From positions 1-20,572 of the forward strand of contig JALHJD010000021.1 in assembly GCA_022837185.1 (NCBI GenBank): a stretch of DNA of 20,572 nucleotides, read 5' to 3'. Positions 14,368 through 20,572 of this stretch are shown piece after piece (position 1 is the first letter of the stretch; every line of letters starts with the position of its first letter). Made by a program: the position numbers and the translations under genes. The stretch is from Desulfobacteraceae bacterium. GTDB taxonomy: Bacteria > Desulfobacterota > Desulfobulbia > Desulfobulbales > Desulfobulbaceae. The notes beneath the pieces are model-generated. The model was given only the letters and a program-made list of their open reading frames with translations, was not told the DNA's origin and did not search any database.

Positions 14368-15318
14368 ATGGGGATGATCAAATTCAATACCATATGGCGG
14401 CAAACCGGAATTCTTCTCTGCGCGTTGCTCCTCGCTCTGGCTCTCCATGGTTGCCGGGACCGGGAGCGGTCGGAGATGAACGAACCGGAGCCCGGCGCGA
14501 AAAAAGAATTCATCATCGGCATAGTGCCGGAACACAATATTTTCCGGCAGAAGGAGCGGTATGAGCCCCTTGCCCTGTATCTTTCTCGGAAAATGGGACT
14601 GCGGGTCGAGCTGCGCGTCATGGCGGGATACGGGAACGCTCTCGCCAGCATTAATACGGGCGAACTGGACGCCGCGTTCCTGGGCAGTTTCACCGCAGCC
14701 GCGGCCATCAGGAGAACAGGCGCCCAGCCCCTGGCCAGACCGCAGTATCCCGACGGCACCTCGACCTATCACGGCCTACTGTTTACCAGGCAGGACAGCT
14801 CCATCCGCTCGGTGCAGGACATGCGCGGCAGAACATTCGCTTTCGTGGACAGGGCGACGACGGCAGGCTGGCTTCTGCCCCTGCACTACTTCAAGGAACA
14901 CGGCATCGACGCCCCGGAAGCCTGGCTCGGCGAAGTGTATTATACCGGCACGCACGAAGACGCCATCATGGACGTGCTCAACGGCAAGGCCGACATCGGC
15001 GCGGCCAAGAATACCGTTTTTGCCGCCCTTGCGGAGACCGACGAGCGGATCACCAACGAACTGGAAATCCTCGCCACCTCCCCCCCGGTTCCGGAAAACG
15101 GCCTGCTGGTCTGCCGGGATGTGGGGGAAACACTCAGAATGAAACTGCGGGAGGTCCTGCTGGCCATGCATCAGAACAGGGAAGGCCGGAGCGCCCTGGA
15201 CACCCTTGGGGTAACAAAATTCATCGAAACAACGGAAAAAGACTACGATCCGGTGTTCACCTACGCGGAAGGAATCGGGCTGGACATCGGCTCCGACAAC
15301 GGCAACGGCAACTTGTAA
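14368..15318 (+). CDS. PhnD-like substrate-binding lipoprotein of a signalling operon
   Basis: This is a 316-residue protein with a lipoprotein signal; Cys29 follows LALHG (His at -2 is unusual but the -3 Leu and -1 Gly fit). Residues 48-290 show the PhnD/type 2 periplasmic binding fold: FIIGIVPEHNIFRQKERYEP, LALYLSRKMGL, an INTGELDAAFLGSF lobe segment, S-V-Q-D-M-R-G-R-T-F-A-F-V-D and an HEDAIMDVLNGKADIGAA segment. This resembles the proteins that feed phosphonate-type transporters and also the binding proteins that sit next to histidine kinases. Only 35 bp separate it from the kinase gene, so the likeliest role is ligand capture for that sensor (inference). The in-frame ATG at 14374 is an equally possible start; neither has a good ribosome-binding site. 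It is only distantly similar to the other PhnD-like protein of the window. Confidence 0.85.
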   Translation: MGMIKFNTIWRQTGILLCALLLALALHGCRDRERSEMNEPEPGAKKEFIIGIVPEHNIFRQKERYEPLALYLSRKMGLRVELRVMAGYGNALASINTGELDAAFLGSFTAAAAIRRTGAQPLARPQYPDGTSTYHGLLFTRQDSSIRSVQDMRGRTFAFVDRATTAGWLLPLHYFKEHGIDAPEAWLGEVYYTGTHEDAIMDVLNGKADIGAAKNTVFAALAETDERITNELEILATSPPVPENGLLVCRDVGETLRMKLREVLLAMHQNREGRSALDTLGVTKFIETTEKDYDPVFTYAEGIGLDIGSDNGNGNL

Positions 15319-15353
15319 AACCGCCTGCATCGGCATGAACGGTTGATCATTTT

Positions 15354-16859
15354 ATGAAGAAAAAAGTGTTCATCGGCCTGCTTGCCGTCATCGTTTGCTT
15401 CACGGTGGGCGGACTGTACCTGACGAACACGTTTCAGCGCACCATCGGCATGCTGCAGAATATCATCGTTCTGCAGCAGATGGAATTTCAGAAAAAAAAC
15501 CTGCTGAGCCGGCTGGAAACAGTCCAGACCGACCTGCTCCTCAAGGACAGCCCCCATGCCATAGACATCACGGTCTTCATGGAGCATGTACGGGAAATGG
15601 AACAGGAACTGAGCCGGTGTACGGACTGTCACCATGCCCCTTCCATGACCGAACGCATCAACAGTCTGCGGGAGGAGACCGAAACCTACCTGAAGGGCCT
15701 GAGCCGGGCCTATACTCTCAAGGCGGACCAGGAGCGTGAGCGGCAGGAACTCAATGAAACATTCAACCGCGGCGACACCCTGGCCGACCAGCTCAACAAC
15801 ATCATCGTCGCCTCCAGCAAAACGGTTGCCGAGCAGGCCACCCTGACCCAGGACATTATCTCTTCCACCAGGAACATCATCATTCTGCTGGTGACCGCCG
15901 GACCGCTTATTCTGGTTGTGGTCTCCTACTTTTTCATCCGGGGCGTCACCCGTTCCCTTTCGGTGCTGACCGCCGCCACCCGGAAAATCAAATCGGGAAT
16001 GCTGCAGTACCGGATCGGTGAAGAGCTCAAGGACGAATTCGGCGAACTGGCCTCCTCCTTCAACGAAATGGCCGTTTCCCTGCAGGAGCAGTACAACAAG
16101 CTCCAGGAAACCGAACGGCTGGCCGTGGTCGGGGAGCTGGCCGCCGGCCTGGCCCATGAAATCAAGAATCCCCTGGCCGGGATGAAGGTCTCCATCGAAG
16201 TGATGACCCAGGAACTGGGGCTGGAAGGGGAGGACAGGGACATTTTCCTGCAAATCATCCATGAAATCGACCGGATCAACGCCCTGCTCAAAAGCCTGCT
16301 CAATTATGCCCGGCCTCCCCGGCCGGAGTTCGTTGCCACCGATGTCCACCGCATCCTCGAGGACACCATCACCACTGCCCGCTATTCCCTGAAAAGGACG
16401 GGCAAGGACACCGATGAGCGGAAAAAGGAAATCGCCTTCACCCTGGATTTCGACCAGGACATGCCGGACATCACCGCCGATCCCGCCCAGTTGCAGCAGG
16501 TATTTCTCAACCTGATACTGAATTCCGTGGACGCCATTGACAGAGAGGGTACAATAACCATCCGGACCCGGAGATTACCGGACGATACCGTCAGGATCGC
16601 CATTGCCGATAACGGTCCGGGCATTGACCCGGAAGCGCTGGACAGGATATTCAAACCGTTTTTCACCACCAAGCCCCATGGCACCGGCCTGGGGCTGGCC
16701 ATCTGCAAACGGCTGATCGAGCAGCACGAGGGGGGTGCCATCACGGCGGCGAACAACCCGAAGGGGGCAGGGGTGACCTTTACCATCACCCTGCCGATCC
16801 AGCCAGGAACGAGGGGAGGAAACAATGAAGCACAGGGGCAGAATCTTTCTACTGGATGA
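15354..16859 (+). CDS. Membrane sensor histidine kinase with a CxxCH motif in the sensor domain
   Basis: This is a 501-residue protein. TM1 is at about 5-24 and TM2 at about 174-196, enclosing a ~150-residue extracytoplasmic, mostly helical domain that carries CTDCHH (Cys89, Cys92, His93), the c-type haem attachment pattern. A HAMP linker (197-250) with a coiled-coil exit follows. HisKA has the H-box ELAAGLAHEIKNPLAG (His268), then HATPase_c with N390 (NLILNSVDAI), G1 DNGPGI (419-424), F-box IFKPFFTTK and G2 GTGLGLAI (443-450): an NtrB/ZraS-like kinase with all catalytic motifs. It probably autophosphorylates and passes phosphate to the regulator, whose start lies 35 bp before this gene's stop. 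Haem binding is suggested by motif only; a second ligand or a metal site is the alternative. Confidence 0.92.
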   Translation: MKKKVFIGLLAVIVCFTVGGLYLTNTFQRTIGMLQNIIVLQQMEFQKKNLLSRLETVQTDLLLKDSPHAIDITVFMEHVREMEQELSRCTDCHHAPSMTERINSLREETETYLKGLSRAYTLKADQERERQELNETFNRGDTLADQLNNIIVASSKTVAEQATLTQDIISSTRNIIILLVTAGPLILVVVSYFFIRGVTRSLSVLTAATRKIKSGMLQYRIGEELKDEFGELASSFNEMAVSLQEQYNKLQETERLAVVGELAAGLAHEIKNPLAGMKVSIEVMTQELGLEGEDRDIFLQIIHEIDRINALLKSLLNYARPPRPEFVATDVHRILEDTITTARYSLKRTGKDTDERKKEIAFTLDFDQDMPDITADPAQLQQVFLNLILNSVDAIDREGTITIRTRRLPDDTVRIAIADNGPGIDPEALDRIFKPFFTTKPHGTGLGLAICKRLIEQHEGGAITAANNPKGAGVTFTITLPIQPGTRGGNNEAQGQNLSTG

Positions 16860-18219
16860 CGACAAGCTGATCGTCTCCATGCTTTCCAGGTCGCTGCAGA
16901 AAGAGGGGTACGAAACCCAGGTGCACAGCAGCGCCAAGGGGATCGTCCCGAAGATCGCCGAGTGGCAGCCTGACCTGGTCCTGCTCGACATTCACCTCGA
17001 CGACAACATCAACGGCCTCGATGTCCTCCAGGAGCTCAAGAACGAAAAATTCGGCTCGCCGGTGGTGATGCTGACCGCGGACGACACCGCCGAATCGGCG
17101 ATCAAGGCCATGAAGTTCGGCGCCGCCGACTATCTGACCAAGCCCTTTAACGTGGACGAGGTGAAGATCGTCATCAACTCCATCCTGGAAAAATCAAAAC
17201 TGCGCGAGGAGGTTGAATACCTCCGCAAGACCGAGGCATCCTGCGCCGAACAGGAGATGGTGGGCGAATCGCCGGCAACCAAGAGTCTGATGGACAAGGC
17301 CGAAAAGCTGGCCGAGGCCGGGGCCAATTCCATTCTCATCACCGGCGAATCGGGGACCGGCAAGGAGGTGCTGGCGCGCTACATCCACAACATGCGGCAC
17401 TTCAGCCGCCCGGTTGAAAACCCCTATGTCCCGTTTATCACGGTCAACTGCACCGCCCTGCCGGACAACCTGATCGAAAGCGAGCTGTTCGGCCATACCA
17501 AGTATTCCTTCACCGACGCCAAGACGGACAAGAAGGGCATGTTCGAACTGGCCAACGGCGGGACCATCCTGCTCGACGAGATCGGCGACATGCGCATCGA
17601 CCTCCAGAGCAAGCTGCTGCGCGTCCTCGAAGAACGAAAGGTGCGCCGCCTGGGAGGCAAGGTGGACATCCCGCTGGACGTGACCGTCATCGCCACCACC
17701 AACAAGGACCTCCATGCCGCGGTGGCGGCCAGGGAGTTCCGTGAGGACCTCTTTTTCCGCCTCAGCACCTTCCACCTGGAAATCCCCCCCCTGCGGGAGA
17801 GGAAGGAAGACATCCCCCTGCTGGCCCGCCATTTTATCACCCTGTTTGCGGCCAAGTACTTCAAGAAGAACGTCAAGGCGCTGTCAAAGGACGTGGAAAA
17901 AGCCCTGTGCAACTATGACTGGCCGGGCAATGTCCGGGAATTGCGCAATATCCTGGAGCGGTGCGTGGTCCTGGAAAACATGGAAACGCTGGGCTGCGAT
18001 TACCTGCCGGTGGAGATGACGGGCAGGCCAGCCAAGGAACGGCGCAACTCCCACTTCATCGTCCTGCCAGAGACCGGGCTGTCGCTGGAAGAGGTGGAAA
18101 AGGACCTGATCCGCCAGGCCATGGAGCTGGCGGACAACAACCAGACCAAGGCGGCAAAGCTCCTGGGCATCACCTACGACACCCTGCGCTACCAGGTGAA
18201 GAAATACAATATCCTGTAG
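16825..18219 (+). CDS. NtrC-family response regulator with atypical sigma54-contact loop (YSFTDA)
   Basis: This is a 464-residue protein. The REC domain (6-122) has the acidic pair D11-D12, phospho-acceptor Asp55 (LVLLDIHL), Thr84 and Lys106. The AAA+ domain (144-385) has Walker A GESGTGKE (174-181), Walker B GGTILLDE (245-252), and R306/R312 in REDLFFRLS. The C-terminal Fis-type helix-turn-helix is at 437-462 (NNQTKAAKLLGITYDTLRYQ). In the L1 loop the normal GAFTGA reads YSFTDA (227-232), changing both glycines. GAFTGA inserts into sigma54, so either this is a tolerated subfamily variant or the protein no longer activates sigma54 polymerase. A GGAGGA ribosome-binding site (16815-16820) lies inside the kinase gene. 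It is the cognate partner of that kinase. I found no convincing -24/-12 promoter for it in the window. Confidence 0.93.
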   Translation: MKHRGRIFLLDDDKLIVSMLSRSLQKEGYETQVHSSAKGIVPKIAEWQPDLVLLDIHLDDNINGLDVLQELKNEKFGSPVVMLTADDTAESAIKAMKFGAADYLTKPFNVDEVKIVINSILEKSKLREEVEYLRKTEASCAEQEMVGESPATKSLMDKAEKLAEAGANSILITGESGTGKEVLARYIHNMRHFSRPVENPYVPFITVNCTALPDNLIESELFGHTKYSFTDAKTDKKGMFELANGGTILLDEIGDMRIDLQSKLLRVLEERKVRRLGGKVDIPLDVTVIATTNKDLHAAVAAREFREDLFFRLSTFHLEIPPLRERKEDIPLLARHFITLFAAKYFKKNVKALSKDVEKALCNYDWPGNVRELRNILERCVVLENMETLGCDYLPVEMTGRPAKERRNSHFIVLPETGLSLEEVEKDLIRQAMELADNNQTKAAKLLGITYDTLRYQVKKYNIL

Positions 18220-18224
18220 CCGCC

Positions 18225-18269
18225 TCAGGCAAACCGGATTCCCGCCCTGCTGCGGCGATCATCTAACAG
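18225..18269 (-). pseudogene. Remnant of the 3' end of a second REC-PilZ gene
   Basis: On the minus strand this reads LLDDRRSRAGIRFA followed by TGA; the intact gene ends LLDDHRCRAGIRFA and TAA. Twelve of 14 residues and 37 of 45 bases match 18694-18738, and eight of the nine bases beyond the stop (18216-18224 against 18685-18693) match as well. Codon differences mostly preserve the peptide, so it came from a diverged homologue rather than a fresh copy. Upstream of it no PilZ sequence remains; a half REP follows within 15 bp. Confidence 0.75.
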
Positions 18270-18282
18270 AATAGTGGTTTCA

Positions 18283-18300
18283 CGGGGCTCACCCCAACCA
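18283..18300 (-). repeat. Half REP
   Basis: The reverse complement reads GGTTGGGGTGAGCCCCGT, matching one REP arm and loop; the second arm is lost. Confidence 0.65.
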
Positions 18301-18311
18301 CATTCAGCACT

Positions 18312-18435
18312 CCCCTCATCCGCCCCTCCGGGGCACCTTCTCCCCCAGGAGAAGGAGGTTTTTTAATCCCCTCTCCAGAGGAGGTAAGCGAACGCAGTGA
18401 GACTCCGGGAGGGTGGCCAGCGGCCGGGTGAGGGG
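18312..18435 (+). repeat. Long RIME1-like element, 124 bp, second copy
   Basis: It starts CCCCTCATCCG and ends CGGGTGAGGGG. It shares the stretch around GAGGTAAGCGAACGCAGTGA with the 10791 copy, and internal stems change in compatible ways (GGCC-GGA-GGCC to GGCC-AGC-GGCC). Confidence 0.85.
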
Positions 18436-18450
18436 CTATTCAAACCGGAT

Positions 18451-18511
18451 AAGCCGCCAGGCTTCAAACTTCAAGCTGCCGACTGCCAACTGCCGCCTGA
18501 TGACTGCCAAC
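18451..18511 (-). repeat. Heptamer module e
   Basis: Hairpin AAGCCGCCAGGCTT (18451-18464) is followed by degenerate ACTGCCG units to 18511. Confidence 0.8.
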
Positions 18512-18526
18512 TTCCCCTGCAGTTTC

Positions 18527-18600
18527 GTAGGTTGGGCTGAGCCCGCGAAGCCCAACGTAACAGTTCGGAATTGTTGGGGTTCACGGGTTCACCCCAATCT
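18527..18600. repeat. BIME copy 2
   Basis: The left REP has GTAG, TTGGGCT, a 10-nt loop and AGCCCAA (18527-18556), a paired G-to-C/C-to-G change relative to copy 1. The right REP (to 18600) is degenerate and lacks a perfect foot. Confidence 0.85.
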
Positions 18601-18623
18601 TCATACCATTCATCTGCACCGAC

Positions 18624-18678
18624 AAGCCGCCAGGCTTCAAACTCCAAACTGCCAACTGCCGACTGCCAACTGCCAACT
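18624..18678 (-). repeat. Heptamer module f
   Basis: Hairpin AAGCCGCCAGGCTT (18624-18637) is followed by four ACTGCCA/ACTGCCG units (18648-18678), ending 15 bp from the REC-PilZ stop codon. Confidence 0.85.
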
Positions 18679-18693
18679 TTCCCGGTAGCCCCC

Positions 18694-19389
18694 TTAGGCA
18701 AACCGGATTCCCGCCCGGCAGCGATGGTCATCGAGCAGATTGCTCCACACCACCACCCCCGACCGTCGTTCCAGGGTTTCGTCAAAGCTGATCACCTGGG
18801 TCGGCTTCAGGGGGCACGGGGTTATCAGACCGACCCCGTCCTCGCTGATGTCAACGGTTTCCGCCGGAAAAACCCGGCGCTTCACTTCTCCCCCGTTGAT
18901 CACGCTCATATAGAAATTGATCCGCCTCGGGAATTCCTTGCGTGTCTCCCGCCGCCTGGTCCGAACGGCAAAAACCTGTTCAAATTTATCGGCGGCCTCC
19001 TTGCCCCCGCTTTCCATAAGGGCCCCGGCAATGACCTCCCGGAGCTGCTTGAGGTCGAAGGGCTTGCATAAAAAATTGCAGGCCCCGTTGGTCTTGGCCT
19101 TGCGGATGTTTTCGTTCATCACCTCGTCCGGGACGATGTCGCTGGTGGTCATGAGGATAATCTTGATTTTGGGGCAGAAATCCCGGATCACTTCCATCAT
19201 CTTGAAGCCGCTGTCGTCCGGCAGACGGATGTCGAGCAGGCACACATCGTAGTTGCACGAACTGAGGGCCAGAATCGCCTCGCTGGCTGAGGATGCGGTA
19301 TCAACGTGGACCAGCTCCTGGCTCAGCGCCTTCTTCAGGCCATAGCACATCAGCCGTTCATCGTCTATCACAAGAATATGCTTTTTCAT
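18694..19389 (-). CDS. Response regulator with C-terminal PilZ domain
   Basis: This is a 231-residue protein. The REC domain (3-122) has D9-D10, phospho-acceptor Asp53 (VCLLDIRLPDDSGF), Thr81/Thr82 and Lys109 (CKPF). The PilZ domain (143-231) carries the cyclic-di-GMP pattern R146-x-x-x-R150 in a basic run RTRRRETRKEFPRR and D180-I-S-E-D-G185, and ends with a typical AGIRF strand. Such proteins couple phosphorylation to c-di-GMP binding, usually in motility or surface attachment. The start at 19389 has GAGGGA five bases upstream. It is transcribed toward the NtrC-type regulator and has no kinase gene beside it; that kinase-regulator pair is its nearest signalling neighbour. A remnant of a homologous 3' end lies at 18225-18269. 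Confidence 0.93.
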   Translation of the reverse strand: MKKHILVIDDERLMCYGLKKALSQELVHVDTASSASEAILALSSCNYDVCLLDIRLPDDSGFKMMEVIRDFCPKIKIILMTTSDIVPDEVMNENIRKAKTNGACNFLCKPFDLKQLREVIAGALMESGGKEAADKFEQVFAVRTRRRETRKEFPRRINFYMSVINGGEVKRRVFPAETVDISEDGVGLITPCPLKPTQVISFDETLERRSGVVVWSNLLDDHRCRAGIRFA

Positions 19390-19813
19390 TCATTCCCTCA
19401 GCAGCAAACCTTCATACAATGCAATTGAATTTCATATAATCATACCTGATCTTCATTATTTTTCCATGAAGAAATGTGCCACGTTATGGTAGTAGAACAT
19501 ACTGACGAAAAGGCATAAGAATAATAATTCTCACTAATACCTTGCAAAAACCAAACCTGAATTGCAGGCAAGAGTTCTTAAGTCATATATGACTGGAATC
19601 GTTCAAATAAACACGACGAATTTGAAAAAATCAGGGCTCTCGGCACAACCTCGACAGTGGGCATTTGGCTAATTAATCCCTACATTGACATTGCACATTT
19701 AATTTGACACTGAAACATTATTTTTTCAGATTACCATTCATCTTCGGCCCAGGAATTGTAAGGGCTCACACCGATTGATTCGGCGCCCTTCTGTGAAATT
19801 CGACCGCCCTTCC

Positions 19814-19840
19814 GTCATTTCGACCGCAGGGAGAAATCTC
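19814..19840 (+). repeat. Half copy of the GTCATTTCGA repeat
   Basis: It is identical to 6204-6230 over 27 bases; the second arm present at 6247-6275 is missing. Confidence 0.85.
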
Positions 19841-20065
19841 AGGTCCCCGGCACGGGGATATTTTTTGGTTTTCGGCTGATCCTCCCCCGATTGAGCCTCC
19901 TCCCATACCATTGCGCCGCCAAATCCCGCTCCGAAGTCAATTCCGGCTTTTCTCAATCCTTCACAATGGTAAAATACCCAACCCAACTTTGGGAAAATCC
20001 CCATCATCGGCCGAGTCGGCAGCATATCAGAAGACAGATGACAGAGCCCCCGGCTGCGCCCGGAA

Positions 20066-20120
20066 AGTTGGCAGTCGGCAGTTGGCAGTCGGCAGTCTGA
20101 AGTTTGAAGCCTGTCGGCTT
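20066..20120 (+). repeat. Heptamer module h
   Basis: Alternating AGTTGGC and AGTCGGC units (20066-20097) are followed by AAGCCTGTCGGCTT (20107-20120), which keeps the stem but has another loop. Confidence 0.85.
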
Positions 20121-20145
20121 ATCGGTCGGCAGTTATGGAGTCGCC

Positions 20146-20222
20146 GTAGGCTGGGGTGAGCCCAACGAACCCCAGCGAAAAGGTACAGGGAATTGTTGAG
20201 GTTCACGAACTCACCCCAACCC
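20146..20222. repeat. BIME copy 3
   Basis: The left REP has GTAG and CTGGGGT paired with ACCCCAG, a compensated T-A to C-G change. The right REP (to 20222) has one wobble pair and a mutated foot. Confidence 0.85.
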
Positions 20223-20241
20223 TGTTCGCGCAAGCAAATGC

Positions 20242-20350
20242 ACCGGCTTCCCCGGTCAAATGTTCAACTGCCGGCTGAGGACTGACGACTGCCAACTTTT
20301 CAACACCCTTCTCCCATTGGGAGAAGATGCCCCGCAGGGGCGGATGAGGG
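20242..20350 (+). repeat. 109-nt three-hairpin element, copy 2
   Basis: The hairpins are ACCGG-CTTCC-CCGGT, CCTTCTCCC-ATT-GGGAGAAG and GCCCC-GCA-GGGGC. It lies directly between BIME copies 3 and 4. Confidence 0.85.
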
Positions 20351-20372
20351 ATTCCCGGCGAAACCCAGCCGC

Positions 20373-20450
20373 GTAGGTTGGGCTGAGCTTGCGAAGCCCA
20401 ACGTAACCCACCAGGCAATTGTTGGGGTTCGCCAACTCACCCCAACCTAC
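20373..20450. repeat. BIME copy 4
   Basis: The left REP has GTAG and TTGGGCT paired with AGCCCAA; the right REP (reverse) has GTAG and TTGGGGT paired with ACCCCAA. So the two stem variants occur within one element. Confidence 0.9.
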
Positions 20451-20572
20451 ATCCTTAGATCTATCATTATGTAATTAATGAACAATTTTAAAAAAGATAT
20501 ACGGAAACAAGGATCACATACCACCCGTCCGGCAGTTTCTTCCCTGGGCAAAGACCACTATATATATATTAG

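Larger units (their letters stand above)
18220..18693. other. Gene-free stretch between the NtrC-type and REC-PilZ genes
   Basis: It holds the 14-codon REC-PilZ remnant, a half REP, the 124-bp RIME1-like element, two minus-oriented heptamer modules and BIME copy 2. No intact gene and no clear terminator for the two convergent genes, unless the palindromes serve that role. Confidence 0.75.
19390..20572. other. Gene-free stretch, AT-rich first part then repeats
   Basis: From 19390 to 19740 the sequence is AT-rich and includes the upstream region of the REC-PilZ gene; a TATGAT box (minus strand, near 19443-19448) is seen without a convincing -35. It also has the 20-nt repeat at 19543-19562. From 19800 onward come a half GTCATTTCGA repeat, heptamer module h, two BIMEs and copy 2 of the 109-nt element. 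The last 120 bp are AT-rich with a TA run and no recognised feature. Confidence 0.7.

Noticed and set aside
19465..19481. sigma54 (-24/-12) promoter for the REC-PilZ gene on the minus strand (TGGCAC followed by TTCAT)
   Set aside because: The -12 element lacks the essential GC, so the match is too weak.
19738..20025. Minus-strand 95-codon frame
   Set aside because: It reads through the half GTCATTTCGA repeat and another short dispersed repeat; no domain or ribosome-binding site.

Overview
The window looks like a chromosomal segment of a GC-rich bacterium, most plausibly a Desulfobacterota (deltaproteobacterial, sulfate-reducer-like) genome. This is inference from the gene mix: a histidine kinase with a CxxCH haem-type motif in its sensor domain, a sigma54-type response regulator, a REC-PilZ protein, orphan PhnD-type lipoproteins and NosD-like beta-helix proteins. 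I see no phage, plasmid, CRISPR, rRNA or tRNA genes.

Left part (1-10427) is all on the minus strand. Read in transcription order it starts with a three-gene operon: a divergent Glu/Leu/Phe/Val dehydrogenase-like protein (9195-10427) followed by two tandem, non-identical fumarate-lyase-superfamily enzymes of the PcaB/adenylosuccinate-lyase type (7806-9185, 6364-7809), joined by a 9-nt gap and an ATGA overlap. Next come a TPR protein (5366-6172) running into a PhnD-like lipoprotein (4672-5565). After a palindromic BIME comes a second operon: a HupE/UreJ metal permease (3874-4464), a large secreted parallel-beta-helix protein (1357-3852), a secreted protein with two carboxypeptidase-regulatory-like domains (628-1356), and a short OpuAC-type binding protein cut only at its last codon(s) by the window edge (1-581).

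Middle part (10428-14367) holds a JAMM/MPN-like protein whose C-terminus is encoded by a heptanucleotide repeat (10940-11569, minus). Divergent from it is a TPR protein fused to a PRMT7/PRMT9-like methyltransferase (11964-13679, plus) with a good sigma70 promoter. Long gene-free stretches packed with dispersed repeats surround them.

Right part (14368-18219, plus) is a three-gene signalling operon: PhnD-like lipoprotein, membrane histidine kinase with a CxxCH motif, and an NtrC-type response regulator whose sigma54-contact GAFTGA loop reads YSFTDA. A minus-strand REC-PilZ response regulator (18694-19389) follows, and a 14-codon remnant of the 3' end of a homologous gene lies just behind the NtrC-type gene. 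The last 1.2 kb is gene-free.

The most striking overall property is the density and variety of intergenic repeats: GTAG-footed REP pairs (BIMEs) with compensatory stem changes, heptamer (GCAGTCG) arrays tied to an AAGCC-loop-GGCTT hairpin, a RIME1-like hairpin element in short and 121-124 bp forms, a 109-nt structured element present twice with covarying stems, and a 237-bp element flanked by hairpin direct repeats. Several sit at the exact ends of genes, and a few contribute coding sequence.
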